Positions 41,975 to 50,012 of a stretch of DNA of 64,000 nt are shown here, piece by piece. The notes below the pieces were generated by a model that did no database searches, was not told where the DNA came from, and was given only the letters and a program-made list of their open reading frames with translations. How positions within the stretch are numbered: the first letter of the stretch is position 1; each line of letters starts with the position of its first letter. The translations under genes and the position numbers were made by a program. Source of the DNA: Kitasatospora sp. NBC_01250 (GTDB taxonomy: Bacteria > Actinomycetota > Actinomycetes > Streptomycetales > Streptomycetaceae); NCBI RefSeq assembly GCF_036226465.1, contig NZ_CP108476.1, positions 6,882,001-6,946,000 of the forward strand, given 5' to 3'.

Positions 41975-42358
41975 TCAGGAGGCAAGCATCTCGATCTCTT
42001 TCTGGTGGTACTCCCCGGCGGTGTGTCGTGGAACCACAGCGGGCTCACCACCAGGTGAGAACGGCTCATTGGGCCAGTCCGGAGTTGCGTCTCCAGCAGC
42101 GTGAATAGCCGCGCGGATCGCTGTTTGAGCGTGCTCCAGGTTCCCAGGAGCGGTTGGACCTGTAACAGTCAGCTCCACGTCAACCGTCATGGCGTCTGCG
42201 TCCATGGCCACGCCGGCGTCACAGAGTCGCGGGTCGCACGCTTCAAGATCGAGTAGAGCATCCATCACGCGCTCAGCACTGTCAGAAAGCTCGTCGGCGC
42301 TCTCTGGTCCGACGACCTTGAAGGTCCAACGCACACTCGCTCGGAGATTCTCGTTCAC
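41975..42358 (-). CDS. Putative antitoxin-like partner of the HicA-like protein
   Basis: A 127-residue acidic protein beginning MNENLRASVRWTFKVVGP, with an internal DAGVAMDADAMTVDVELTV strand pair and an AIRAAIHAAGDATPDWP helix. It reads like a small alpha/beta (ACT or HicB-like) domain but has no motif I can name. GTG at 42358 overlaps the stop of the upstream 72-residue gene by 4 bp, so the two are produced together. The pairing of a very small basic protein with a coupled acidic one is the layout of a type II toxin-antitoxin module, with the order toxin first. Antitoxin role is inferred. Confidence 0.65.
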   Translation of the reverse strand: MNENLRASVRWTFKVVGPESADELSDSAERVMDALLDLEACDPRLCDAGVAMDADAMTVDVELTVTGPTAPGNLEHAQTAIRAAIHAAGDATPDWPNEPFSPGGEPAVVPRHTAGEYHQKEIEMLAS

Positions 42359-42573
42359 GGGATCCCCTTCCAACATGGCTGACGCTTCCCCCAGCTAACC
42401 ACGTTCTTCGCGTAGTCTGCCCCGCTAGGAGTCAAGTGATACCACCGCTTGTGTACTCCGCAGGGGCACTTCAGGGTGTAGTACTTCGGCGGGTCCTCGA
42501 CTGTCCACCCATTCCGGTGAAAAAGCTCCAGAACCTGCTGATGATCTTTGGTGTGCTTCTTCCAGTACCCCAC
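42355..42573 (-). CDS. HicA-like small protein (putative toxin)
   Basis: A 72-residue basic protein. KDHQQVLELFHRNGWTVED followed by KYYTLKCPCGVHKRWYHLTP resembles the dsRBD-like fold of HicA-type mRNA interferases: helix, NGW turn, two strands, then a conserved His before a Thr/Ser-Pro. It adds a CPCG pair, and YAKNVVSWGKRQPCW closes it. The catalytic-type His is H49 or H45. The likely start is the GTG at 42573 with GAGGG upstream. Base composition is visibly lower in G+C than the rest of the window, as expected for an acquired module. Assignment is by fold-like pattern only. Confidence 0.6.
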   Translation of the reverse strand: MGYWKKHTKDHQQVLELFHRNGWTVEDPPKYYTLKCPCGVHKRWYHLTPSGADYAKNVVSWGKRQPCWKGIP

Positions 42574-42819
42574 ACGACCCTCGGCTCACTCTTGGCGGGC
42601 CCGCAAAGTCTACGGAGCCGTGACCCGGATCACCAGCGGCTTGTGTGAGATACGCCCGATGATAACCGGGTGCGTCAAGAGACGCCGGTCACAGCCTGCG
42701 TACGCAGCAGCGCTGGCCCCGGGGTCTGGCGTGGACTCTCCACGCTTCCCCCTGCCGCTTTCCGCGGCACCGCCGGGCGCGTGTGCCTGCCGACGTCATC
42801 ACCATCACGCCCCTGGAAG

Positions 42820-43215
42820 TCAGTCCAACGCGTACTCCAGGACGTAGGAGTGGCTGCTGTCCCCGGACTGGATGATCTCGAAGCTGCCCGTGATCCCCAC
42901 GAGCTCCCCGGCCCCCGTCCCAGGAACGACCTGGATCGCCAGCCGCTCCCCATGGCTGCCGGGCGCGCTGTGCTGCAGGACGAAGGAGCCCACCCGGCCG
43001 TCCACTTCTCCCGTGAACCGCTCCACGGCCACGTAGGCGGCGGGATTGCCCTCGACGTCGGCCACCGACAGCATCGCCACCGTGCTCGTCCCGTTCAGGC
43101 TGCCCTGGAACGACTTGCTGATCCGCACCCGCCCAAGCGCGGCCCCGGGCCCCTCGTCGAGCACCTCCGGCTCGAACGAGGTGAGCTCGAACGTCCCCTT
43201 GGCCTGCATGCCCAT
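42820..43215 (-). CDS. DUF3224 (allene-oxide-cyclase-like barrel) protein
   Basis: A 131-residue protein beginning MGMQAKGTFELTSFEPEV, with FTGEVDGRVGSFVLQHSA in the middle and GTGAGELVGITGSFEI near the end: the pattern of DUF3224, a small beta-barrel related to allene oxide cyclase/AOC-barrel proteins. No catalytic role is established for the family. ATG at 43215 with GGAGG 7 nt upstream. It stands alone between small unrelated genes. Confidence 0.9.
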   Translation of the reverse strand: MGMQAKGTFELTSFEPEVLDEGPGAALGRVRISKSFQGSLNGTSTVAMLSVADVEGNPAAYVAVERFTGEVDGRVGSFVLQHSAPGSHGERLAIQVVPGTGAGELVGITGSFEIIQSGDSSHSYVLEYALD

Positions 43216-43278
43216 CGCACATCCTCCGCATCGTGATCGCTGCACTCGCGCGGGAGTCTCCCACGCGGCACCGACACG

Positions 43279-43503
43279 TCAGGCGAGCGGAAGAGCGCCA
43301 GCCCTGACGCACGCGACGAAGGCCGACCAGGCGTCGGCGGTGAAGACGAGCGCCGGGTCCTGGGGGTTCTTCGAGTCGCGGACGGGCATGATGTCCCGGA
43401 AACCGTCGGCAACCTCGATGCAGTTGCCCTGGTCAGCGCTGAACTTGCTCTTCCGCCACACGGCATAGCGCAGATCCTGGCTGCCTTGTGCACTGTGCTT
43501 CAC
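43279..43503 (-). CDS. DUF397 protein without its usual regulator partner
   Basis: A 74-residue protein with the full DUF397 pattern: WRKSKFSADQGNCIEVADG, then PVRDSKNPQDPALVF, then AWSAFVACVRAG. In Streptomyces these are nearly always encoded next to an XRE-family regulator of the Scr1/abaA type and act as its partner. Here neither neighbour is such a regulator, so it looks orphaned. The ATG at 43503 has AAAGGAG upstream (with 5 nt spacing). Confidence 0.92.
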   Translation of the reverse strand: MKHSAQGSQDLRYAVWRKSKFSADQGNCIEVADGFRDIMPVRDSKNPQDPALVFTADAWSAFVACVRAGALPLA

Positions 43504-43614
43504 TCGGACTCCTTTGCAAGAGGGCCGAGAGGGCGGGGCCGGTGGTCTCGGCCGAGCACCCCGCCATTCGGGATGGGGGACCGTAGGGTCGGACTCTGAG
43601 CTGGGCCAGGCTCG

Positions 43615-43653
43615 CGGGCTCCTCCCGTGCGGGGTGCGGGAGGAGCCCGTTTT
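43615..43653 (+). terminator. Strong GC-rich hairpin with T tract
   Basis: CGGGCTCCTCCCG and CGGGAGGAGCCCG form a 13-bp perfect stem with a 9-nt loop, followed on the plus strand by TTTT. No plus-strand gene ends here, so it either serves as a terminator for unseen transcription or as a structural element after the small gene at 43657. Confidence 0.8.
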
Positions 43654-43656
43654 GCG

Positions 43657-43890
43657 TCACATCCAGAACACTGTTTCCTGGGTGCGCATCCGTGTCACGC
43701 CAACGGCGGCAGACAGATCAGCTGCTGGCGGCTGATGTGCGAGTGTGACCGCCATGGGGTGCGTGATGGTGCTCGCGGCTCCCAGTGGTGCAGTGCTGAT
43801 GGTACCCACAGTCACTACCCCGAGTATGAGGGCAGTGCTGACAAAGAGTCTCAACTGGCTTGCTCCATATGCACGTATCCATCTCATCAT
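43657..43890 (-). CDS. Possible small secreted peptide
   Basis: A 77-residue frame with a convincing Sec signal (MMRWIRAYGASQLRLF, hydrophobic VSTALILGVVTVGTI, cleavage near APLGAA at 38), then a short 40-residue mature part (STITHPMAVTLAHQPPAADL). TTGCCC and TACGTT, 18 bp apart, stand upstream on the minus strand, but the AGG before the ATG is too close to be a normal ribosome site. Codon usage is unlike the neighbours, lower in G+C. Real but lineage-specific, or fortuitous. Confidence 0.4.
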   Translation of the reverse strand: MMRWIRAYGASQLRLFVSTALILGVVTVGTISTAPLGAASTITHPMAVTLAHQPPAADLSAAVGVTRMRTQETVFWM

Positions 43891-44022
43891 CCTGACTGAT
43901 CGTCAGAACGTTGGGATTAACGTACAGAGCTGTCACCCCCTGGGGCAAATGGGGATATGGTGAAGCACGACCCGGGTGAGGCGGCTGGGAAAGTAATATA
44001 AAGCTATCGCTGTTTGGCATGC

Positions 44023-47000
44023 TCAGAGCGCCCGATGCTGCTCGCCCTTGGGATTTCCGTTGCTGTGGTCACGAAGTTCGGCCAACGCGGTGCGCGCCTG
44101 GGCCTCCTCCACCGGCGCCTGGATCCGTGCGGCAAGATCAGCGGCTGCCAGGAGGTGCCGCCGCGCGGACTCATCGTGACCCAGCTGTGCCTCGGCAAGT
44201 CCGAGGCCCAGAAGTGCGGCTGCCTGCTTGTGGTCGGCACCGATGCGGCTGGCCAGGGTCAATGCTTCGCTGTGCAGCGCTGCGGCCATCCGCGGGTGCT
44301 CGGCCCGCTGGTGGAGGTTGCCGAGGGTGATCATCCCCTCGGCTTGGTTCCAACGGTCACCCGCGCTTCGAAACGTCGTCAGTGCCGACTCCTGAAGCGT
44401 GCGCGCTTGATCAAGGTCAGCAGGCAGTCGGGTGGTTGCCACCAGGTTGTTCTGGATCATGGCGATCTCCAGCTCGGAAAGCACACCGGTGCCGGTGGAC
44501 AAGGAACGCTTGAAGGTCGCATGTGCTGTCGCGGTGTCACCGGATTTCGACTGGGCATAGCCAAGGTTGTTGAGCAGCTGTGCGGAAAGCCGTGAGTTCC
44601 CGGCTGCATGGAATCCGGCCAACGCGTCGTCGAGAGCGGCGATCGCCCGCTCCTGCTGACCCATGTGCATGAAGGAGATGCCGATGTTGTTGATGATCCG
44701 ATCACGTTGCCGCTGGTTTCCGGTGCGCTGGTTGGCGGCGAGCGCCTCGTGTTGGAGTTCCAGCGCGATCAACTGGTCACCCTCTCGGGCATGCCGCATC
44801 CCGCGCTGATTGAGTGCCTCCGCCACACCCTCCACGTCATGCGCCGCTCTCGCGAGTCTCAGTGCTCTTGCCGTGATCGCATCCGCCTGCGGGTACTGCG
44901 TGCCGCGCTGGTGGGCATAGGCCAGATCCAGCAGGGCCCGCACCTCGGCCTGCTGCTCGCCCGTCGCGTGCCAGAACTCGGCAGCGGCCTGGTGGAGGCG
45001 TACGGAGTCGACCCAGAAGCATTCGGCGTCAAGGAAGCCGGCCAGTAGGTGGGTGAGGCGGAACGCGTCGGCTCGGTTGTCATCGTTCACGGCACGTTGC
45101 TGGATCGCCAGCAGACTTGCCTGCTCGTTGAGAAGCCAACGGCGCGCCTGTGCAGGCGAGTTCCACGACAGGCCCGTCGCCGGACCGGGTGGCAGGTCGG
45201 CGAAGTGGAGCCGCAGCCGGTGCGGATAGAGCAGCCGGTCGGCATGGTCCGTCGCGCACAGGGCGTACGCGGTGAGCCGGTTCGCTGCCGAGGCCCGCTC
45301 CTCGGTCGAACTCTCCGACTCGGCCAGGCTCGCTGCGAAGGCGCCCAACAGGTCGTGAAAGGCGTAGGACTCGAAGCTGGGCTCCTGGATCAGATGGGAG
45401 TCGAGAAGTGCTTCGAGCGCACGCTCGGACTGCCGCAGCGGGGAGCCCAGCAGCGCTGCCGCGGCGAACTGGTCGAACCGCGGGCCGGGATGGAGTCCGA
45501 GGAGCCGGAAGGCGCGCTGGTGATCGGTACTGAGGGCGCGATAGGAGAGAGCGAGATGGATCGTCAGATCATTTTCCTTGTAGTGGAATTCATCGATCAG
45601 TGAGGAGGTGGTGGACAGGCGTTGCGCGAGGTGTTGGAGGGTCCAGGCCGCCCGAGACCGGAAGCGGGTCGCAAGGATTTCGACTGCCAGAGGCAGGTAG
45701 CCGGTGCGGGCGACAATCTCCCGGACGATCTCCTGGTCGGCTGCCCGTTCGCCCACCAGCCGCTGGAAGAGCTCGACCGCGCTCGCAATCGTCAGAAGGC
45801 CCACGCCGTGCTGGTGGACTGCGGGGAGTTCACTGAGATTCACTCGACTGGTGAGGATCAGCAGCGAGTTCGCGTCCGCTGGGATCAACTGTCGTACCTG
45901 GTCCGCGTGGGCGACGTTGTCCAGCACGATCACATAGCGGCGCTCCGCCAGCATCCGCAGCCAGAGGTCGACGCGCTGCTCATGGTCGGCGGGCAGCCTC
46001 GTCAGCGGCACCCCGATGGCCCGTAGCACCTCCATTACCGCGCCCTCGGCGGTCAGCGGCTGCCGGGTGGCGGAGAAGCCGTGCAGCGAGACCAGGAACT
46101 GCCCCTCGGGGAAGAGATCGCGTAGCCGCTCGGCGAGATGGCGGGCCAGCATGGACTTCCCCACTCCGCCGGTGCCCGTGATGGCGACGGTTCGCGTGTG
46201 GCTGGAACCTGTGACCGCGCGGACCAGGTCCGCCAGGTCCTGTTCGCGCCCGACGAGGGGTTGTAACTGCGGTAGCCGCGACGGTGTGGGGGCCGGTGCC
46301 GGCGCTTTCGCGGCCAGGTTCCGTGCCCTCGGCACCAGCCGCTCCGCTGGTGTTCCGTCCAGGATTTGCGCGTGCAGCTCGGTCAGCTCATGCCCGGGGG
46401 CGGTGCCCAGGTGTTGGTCGAGGGTCCGGCGGGTGGCCCGGTACCGGGCCAGCGCTTCGCCCTGGCGGCCGGCGCCGTGCAGGGCGAGCATCAACCGGGC
46501 CACCAGGGTCTGGTGGGTCGGATGTGCGGCGACCAGCGGGGCAAGATCCGTCACGAGCTCGGCGAAGTGGCCCATCCGCATGCCGACTTCGGCATGGGTG
46601 ACCGCAGCGGCCAGGTGCTCGTCCGTGAGGGTGGCGCGGGCGGCGCTGGCCCACTCGCCGCGCAGGCCGGCCAGGGGATCGCCGGCCCACAGGGTGGCGG
46701 CTTGGGTCAGGAGCGTCAAAGCGGTGACGTCGTCGCCGTGTTCGGCGGCGTCGCGGGCGCGCTGGGTCAGGCGGCGGAAGCGGTGGTAGTCGACGATGCC
46801 GGGGTCGACTTCGAGGGTGTAGGCATGGCCGCGGGAGAGGATCAGCGGCGCGGGGCAGCCGCCCCCACCCTTCGCGGCATTGTTCAGGAGCCTGCGGAGC
46901 TTGGAGATGTTGGAGTGCACGCCGCCTGCCGGGTCGGTGGGCAGGTGGGAGTCCCAGAGCCGGTCGGCCAAGGTGTCCAGGGACAGCGGACGTCCGGCGT

Positions 47001-47106
47001 CCCAGGCGAGCGCTGCCAGCAGGCAGCGCACCTTTTCCGGGCTGACCGCGAACGCCGCGCGGCCGACCAGGAGTTCGACCGTTCCCAGGAGTCGTACTTC
47101 CAGCAA
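44023..47106 (-). CDS. SARP-family regulator with NB-ARC and TPR domains (AfsR-like)
   Basis: A 1027-residue regulator. Residues 1-90 are the SARP winged HTH (RLLGTVELLVG, WDAGRPLSLDTLADRLW, VHSNISKLRRLL), 90-250 the bacterial transcription-activator domain, 300-560 an NB-ARC STAND ATPase with P-loop GTGGVGKS at 311-318 and Walker B RRYVIVLDNV, and the rest TPR repeats. This is the architecture of AfsR, an activator of secondary metabolism. I chose the TTG at 47106 because GGAGGAG lies 4 nt upstream and it starts with the family's LEVRLLG. Targets unknown; divergent from the other NB-ARC gene. Confidence 0.9.
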   Translation of the reverse strand: MLEVRLLGTVELLVGRAAFAVSPEKVRCLLAALAWDAGRPLSLDTLADRLWDSHLPTDPAGGVHSNISKLRRLLNNAAKGGGGCPAPLILSRGHAYTLEVDPGIVDYHRFRRLTQRARDAAEHGDDVTALTLLTQAATLWAGDPLAGLRGEWASAARATLTDEHLAAAVTHAEVGMRMGHFAELVTDLAPLVAAHPTHQTLVARLMLALHGAGRQGEALARYRATRRTLDQHLGTAPGHELTELHAQILDGTPAERLVPRARNLAAKAPAPAPTPSRLPQLQPLVGREQDLADLVRAVTGSSHTRTVAITGTGGVGKSMLARHLAERLRDLFPEGQFLVSLHGFSATRQPLTAEGAVMEVLRAIGVPLTRLPADHEQRVDLWLRMLAERRYVIVLDNVAHADQVRQLIPADANSLLILTSRVNLSELPAVHQHGVGLLTIASAVELFQRLVGERAADQEIVREIVARTGYLPLAVEILATRFRSRAAWTLQHLAQRLSTTSSLIDEFHYKENDLTIHLALSYRALSTDHQRAFRLLGLHPGPRFDQFAAAALLGSPLRQSERALEALLDSHLIQEPSFESYAFHDLLGAFAASLAESESSTEERASAANRLTAYALCATDHADRLLYPHRLRLHFADLPPGPATGLSWNSPAQARRWLLNEQASLLAIQQRAVNDDNRADAFRLTHLLAGFLDAECFWVDSVRLHQAAAEFWHATGEQQAEVRALLDLAYAHQRGTQYPQADAITARALRLARAAHDVEGVAEALNQRGMRHAREGDQLIALELQHEALAANQRTGNQRQRDRIINNIGISFMHMGQQERAIAALDDALAGFHAAGNSRLSAQLLNNLGYAQSKSGDTATAHATFKRSLSTGTGVLSELEIAMIQNNLVATTRLPADLDQARTLQESALTTFRSAGDRWNQAEGMITLGNLHQRAEHPRMAAALHSEALTLASRIGADHKQAAALLGLGLAEAQLGHDESARRHLLAAADLAARIQAPVEEAQARTALAELRDHSNGNPKGEQHRAL

Positions 47107-47316
47107 GATGCTCCTCCTCTGGTCGGTTGCCGCCCGTGCCCCGCATGTGCTCATGACAGATTGGAGGGCGGCCAGGGCAATAGCACGAGTGGTAGCGGGG
47201 TAGAGGACACTGCATCACCTCTTTCGAGTTGAGAAAAGCATTAGGCCGGAATCGACTGAACGGAGCAGTAACTGATGAACGGTTGATCGGCAAATGAGTG
47301 ATCTGGGGGGTAACTC

Positions 47317-49521
47317 ATGGGAACAACCGAAGACGAGAGCGCGACCCGCAACCTCATCACCGGCGCCGCCCGCATCAGCGGCGGGGTGATCCAGGCCGGC
47401 GCCATCCACGGCACGGTCCACCTGCACGGCGCCGGGCCTGCCGCCGCACCGCCGCCGGTGCCACAACAACTGCCGCCGCCCACTGGCCCCTTCGTCGGCC
47501 GCCGGGCCGAATTGGCGGCCCTGGGGGAGCTGCGCGGCGGGCCGGCCGACTGCCGCCGGCTGATCGTGGTGAACGGCCCCGCGGGGGTCGGCAAGACGGC
47601 GCTGGTCCTCGCATGGGTGCGCTCGCTGGCCGCCGACTGTCCGGACGGCCTCCTCTACGCCGACCTGCGCGGCCACGCACCCGGCGGTCCGGCGCCGGCC
47701 GGGGAGACGCTCGGGGCGCTCCTGCGCGCGTTCGGGGTCGAGCGGGTGCCCGGGGCGCCGGCCGAGGCCGCCGCGCTGTGGCGGTCCGTCAGTGCCGGTC
47801 GGCGGATCGCCCTGGTGCTCGACAACGCACTCACCGCCGCCCAGGTGCGCCAGCTGCTGCCCGGTTCGCAGAGCGCGCTGGTGGTGGTCGCCAGCCGCAA
47901 CCGGCTCTCCGGGCTGGGGGTGGACGGCGCGGTGTTCCAGCCGCTGGGGCTGCTGGACGAGTCGGCCGCCGCCGAGATCCTGACCCGTCGGATCGGTCCG
48001 GCACGGGCCGGGCGCGAGCCCGAGGCGGTGCGCGAGGTGGCGGCGCACTGCGGGGGACTGGCGCTCGCCGTCTCGCTGGTCGCCGCCCGGGTGGCCGCCC
48101 GGCCCCGGCTCACCCTGGCGGCCACCGCCGCCTCCCTCGCGAGTGACAGCGAGCGGCTGACCGCCCTGCGGGTGGACGGGGAACCCGCGGTGCGCAGTGC
48201 GCTGGACGCCTCCTGTGGCGGCCTGGTGCCCGGGGTCCGCCGGCTCTACCAGCTGCTCGGCCTGCTCCCGTTCACCGATTTCAGCACCGAGGACGCGGCG
48301 GTGCTCACCGGAGCCGCCTTCGCGGACGCGGACGCCCTGCTCGACGAACTGGCCGAGGCGAACCTGATCGAGGACCTGGGGACCGGCCGCTTCCGCTTCC
48401 ACGACCTGGTCCGGCTGCACGCGCGGGACCAGGTGCGAGGAGAGCTGGCGAAGGACGAGCAGGACGCGGTCCTGCGCCGGATACTCGAGTGGTACCTCGC
48501 CACTGCCACCGCGGCCGAGCGGCTGCTCACGCCCAACCACGCCACCCTGAGGCGCGATCACACCTGCCCGCCCGCTGCCCCGCCGTTCGGGGCGGCGGAC
48601 TCCCAGGCCGCACTGCGCTGGCTGGACCAGGAGCGCGGCCACCTGCTGGAAGGCGTCCGGGCAGCGGCGGCGCACGGCTGGTTCCCGCTCGGTTGGCAGC
48701 TGGTCGACGCGATGTATCCCCTCTTCCACCGCCTGCGGGCCTTCGAACTCCAGGACGAGGCGCACCGGTTGGGGCTGGCGGCAGCCCGCAGGGCGGATGA
48801 TCCGGCGGCGCTGGCGAGGATGCTGACCGATGGTGGCGGCCGGTTGCGCAACCTCGGCCGGCCCGAGGAGGCGATCCGCCGCTACCAGGAGGCGCTGGAG
48901 CTGGCCCAGGCGGACGGTGACGCCAAGGCCGAGGCGCAGGCGCTGCACGGGATCGGCCAGGCGCACCTGCTCGCCGGGCGGCTCGCCGAGGCGACCCGGT
49001 GCTTCCGTGAGGATCTGGCGCTGCGGCTGTCCGTCGGCTACGCCCGCGGTGCCGCGCTGACCCGGGTGGTGCTCGGCGATGTCGCGCTCGCCCAGCGCCG
49101 ACCCGACCTCGCGCTGCCCGAACTCACGGTCGCGTACCAGACGTTGATGGACATCGGTGAACCCTACGAGGCCGCCCGGGCGCTGGCCCACCTGGGCCGG
49201 GCGCACACCGCGCTCGGCGACCACCAGGCGGCCGAGCGGGTGCTCGACCAGGCCGCCGACCTGTTCCGCAGCACCGGATCGCCGACCTGGGAGGCCAGGA
49301 CCCTGGAACTGCACGGAGAGCTGGCCGAGGCGCGCGAGGCCTCGCAGCAGGCCCTGGACTGCTACGAGGCCTCCCTGGCGCGCTACCAGGCGCTGGGCGC
49401 CCCCGACGTCCAGCGCCTGACGGCGAAGCTCGACCGCCTGCGCGAGGCGCCCCCCGCACCCGCGCCCGCACCCGAGCCCGCACCCGCGCCCGCGTCCGAG
49501 CCCGCCTCCGCACCCGACTGA
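47317..49521 (+). CDS. NB-ARC/TPR STAND protein with N-terminal RHIM-like motif
   Basis: A 734-residue protein without a DNA-binding domain. Residues 10-36 read RNLITGAARISGGVIQAGAI then HGTVHLH, matching the bacterial amyloid-signalling (RHIM-like) pattern with the IQAG core at 25-28. A Pro-rich linker leads to NB-ARC with P-loop GPAGVGKT (87-94), RRIALVLDNAL and GLALAVSL, then TPR repeats from about 490. The tail (670-734) is a Pro/Ala/Glu repeat. Proteins of this plan are NLR-like: ligand sensing drives oligomerisation and motif-templated signalling. The partner effector is not in this window. Start ATG has GGGGGG upstream. Confidence 0.88.
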   Translation: MGTTEDESATRNLITGAARISGGVIQAGAIHGTVHLHGAGPAAAPPPVPQQLPPPTGPFVGRRAELAALGELRGGPADCRRLIVVNGPAGVGKTALVLAWVRSLAADCPDGLLYADLRGHAPGGPAPAGETLGALLRAFGVERVPGAPAEAAALWRSVSAGRRIALVLDNALTAAQVRQLLPGSQSALVVVASRNRLSGLGVDGAVFQPLGLLDESAAAEILTRRIGPARAGREPEAVREVAAHCGGLALAVSLVAARVAARPRLTLAATAASLASDSERLTALRVDGEPAVRSALDASCGGLVPGVRRLYQLLGLLPFTDFSTEDAAVLTGAAFADADALLDELAEANLIEDLGTGRFRFHDLVRLHARDQVRGELAKDEQDAVLRRILEWYLATATAAERLLTPNHATLRRDHTCPPAAPPFGAADSQAALRWLDQERGHLLEGVRAAAAHGWFPLGWQLVDAMYPLFHRLRAFELQDEAHRLGLAAARRADDPAALARMLTDGGGRLRNLGRPEEAIRRYQEALELAQADGDAKAEAQALHGIGQAHLLAGRLAEATRCFREDLALRLSVGYARGAALTRVVLGDVALAQRRPDLALPELTVAYQTLMDIGEPYEAARALAHLGRAHTALGDHQAAERVLDQAADLFRSTGSPTWEARTLELHGELAEAREASQQALDCYEASLARYQALGAPDVQRLTAKLDRLREAPPAPAPAPEPAPAPASEPASAPD

Positions 49522-50012
49522 GCGTTCATCCGCAGCGCGCCCCCGGGGGTGAGCAGCGCCACCGAGTGCAGCGCCCCCGGCGCCAGGCCGGCGACCAGCC
49601 AGGTGTGCAGCAGGGAGCCGAGCAGCGCGGCGGGCACCGGGCGATCACCGGGGCCGGGCAGCCAGCACAGGCTGGTCCCGGCCAGCCGGGTGCGCACCGC
49701 CCCGTCCGGCTGCCTGACCGCCACCACCAGGCAGCCGGGGTGGGCGGTCAGCAGCTCCGCCTCGCAGCCGGCGAAGCGGGGGCCGCCGTGCAGCACATCG
49801 GCCGGCTCGCGGCTGCCGGGGCCCGCCAGGTCGACGCTGAGGTGCTCGTCGACCACCCGGGGGCCCCGGTACGGCGCCGCGGCCGTCAACTGGGCCAGCA
49901 GCGGCGCCGCGTCGGCCCCCGCGGGCGGCTCCAGCTGGGCCAGCAGGCTGCTGCGGTCCGGACCGGCAGGGGTGAGGGCCACCCTCACCTGGCCGTCCAA
50001 CACGCCGTTCAT
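49383..50012 (-). CDS. Unknown protein coupled to the GT-B-like gene
   Basis: A 209-residue frame starting MNGVLDGQVRVALTP, rich in Ala/Gly/Pro, with a GPRVVDEHLSVDLAGPG core and a Gly/Ala tail. ATG at 50012 overlaps the upstream gene's stop (ATGA). The last 46 residues lie antisense to the Pro/Ala tail of the NB-ARC gene (139-bp convergent overlap), so the C-terminus is doubtful. No domain recognised. It is kept because of the coupling and sensible sequence before residue 160. Confidence 0.6.
   Translation of the reverse strand: MNGVLDGQVRVALTPAGPDRSSLLAQLEPPAGADAAPLLAQLTAAAPYRGPRVVDEHLSVDLAGPGSREPADVLHGGPRFAGCEAELLTAHPGCLVVAVRQPDGAVRTRLAGTSLCWLPGPGDRPVPAALLGSLLHTWLVAGLAPGALHSVALLTPGGALRMNAQSGAEAGSDAGAGAGSGAGAGAGGASRRRSSFAVRRWTSGAPSAW

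Noticed and set aside
42578..42819. tRNA or small RNA in the lower-G+C gap before DUF3224
   Set aside because: No cloverleaf, TPsiC-type GTTC box or clear terminator could be drawn.
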